Of a stretch of 33,428 nt of DNA, positions 32,824-33,428 are shown piece by piece; positions within the stretch are counted from its first letter, which is position 1, and every line of letters begins with the position of its first letter. Location: assembly GCA_016291915.1 (NCBI GenBank), contig JAEEZP010000304.1:1-33428 (forward strand), given 5' to 3'. The translations under genes and the position numbers were made by a program. The DNA is from Prevotella sp. GTDB lineage: Bacteria; Bacteroidota; Bacteroidia; Bacteroidales; Bacteroidaceae. The notes under the pieces were generated by a model, which was not told the origin of the DNA, did no database searches, and saw nothing but the letters and a program-made list of their open reading frames with translations.

Positions 32824-33428
32824 ATGCAGCTACTCCATAGAATCAGCGAGTGGTGGCGGCGGCTTGACGAACGGCAGCAGCAGCCCACGATGCACACGGT
32901 GATCACCGACGAGCAGCATACGTGTGCAAACTGCGGAACGGTGTTCGTGGGGCGATTTTGCCCGCAGTGCGGCTTGCGTGCCAACCGTCAGCGTATGACG
33001 GGTAAGAACGTAGCGCAGGGGTTTCTCGATATCTGGGGCATGGGGTCTCGGCCGATGATGCGTAGTATCCACGAGCTATTCTGGCGTCCTGGCTATATGA
33101 TGCGCGACTACCTGAACGGTCATCAGCCGCTCTACTTCCCGCCTTTCAAGATGCTCATCATCATCACCCTTTTCTTTGCCCTGGTGTGCTCGCTGCGCGG
33201 CATGTCGCCGAATGCAGAGGATGCCTTTGTATATGGCGATGTGTTTCAGCGTTATGGGGATACACCATGGGTGATCAATTTATTTGCACGTATCGATAAG
33301 GTGTTGGTATGGCTGCATACCCATCCGGCTTATCAGACCATTGTGGCAGGCATTTTCTATATTCTTGCTTCATGGCTTGTTTTTCTGCGGCGGATGACAT
33401 TCTTCGAGGTGTTTTTCTCACAGATTTA
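32824..33428 (+). CDS. DUF3667-family zinc-ribbon membrane protein, truncated by right window edge
   Basis: MQLLHRISEWWRRLDERQQQPTMHTVITDEQHTCANCGTVFVGRFCPQCGLRANRQRMTGKNVAQGFLDIWGMGSRPMMRSIHELFWRPGYMMRDYLNGHQPLYFPPFKMLIIITLFFALV; CxxC...CxxC zinc ribbon then TM segments. Not in the ORF track because it is open at the right edge. Confidence 0.88.
   Translation, partial: MQLLHRISEWWRRLDERQQQPTMHTVITDEQHTCANCGTVFVGRFCPQCGLRANRQRMTGKNVAQGFLDIWGMGSRPMMRSIHELFWRPGYMMRDYLNGHQPLYFPPFKMLIIITLFFALVCSLRGMSPNAEDAFVYGDVFQRYGDTPWVINLFARIDKVLVWLHTHPAYQTIVAGIFYILASWLVFLRRMTFFEVFFSQI

Overview
The window looks like a Bacteroidales chromosome, most likely Prevotella/Segatella-like. The lineage call rests on TAnnTTTG promoter boxes, the tmRNA tag GENNYALAA, and SusC/SusD with FecI/FecR modules. 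Left to right it contains: (i) the 3'-truncated start of a minus-strand reverse transcriptase gene (YSDD active site, missing from the ORF track because it runs off the edge), preceded by a ~150-nt hairpin-rich leader and a 175-aa gene of unknown function; (ii) a DUF6056-like membrane protein followed by an overlapping 48-aa membrane microORF; (iii) a ~13 kb minus-strand Wzx/Wzy-type exopolysaccharide locus (SLBB-rich Wza-like exporter, Wzz, flippase, polymerase, four or more glycosyltransferases, polysaccharide deacetylase, and two initiating transferases of different superfamilies); (iv) ssrA (tmRNA); (v) a ~520-nt noncoding region with a duplicated palindrome, a long multi-part stem-loop, a CCCTAAA-type heptamer array and helically phased direct repeats; (vi) a GH31 glycosidase, an alpha/beta hydrolase, a DUF1294 + inhibitor-I9-like fusion, and a NimA-like flavoprotein; (vii) an ECF sigma / FecR anti-sigma / STN-SusC / SusD / DUF4843 / PKD-like lipoprotein / thioredoxin-like operon with no carbohydrate-active enzyme inside it; (viii) the start of a DUF3667 zinc-ribbon membrane protein. 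The best leads for something undescribed are the RT with its structured leader and partner gene, the structured region downstream of ssrA, and recurrent 7-bp tandem arrays placed just after genes. All family calls are from reading the sequence; no searches were run.
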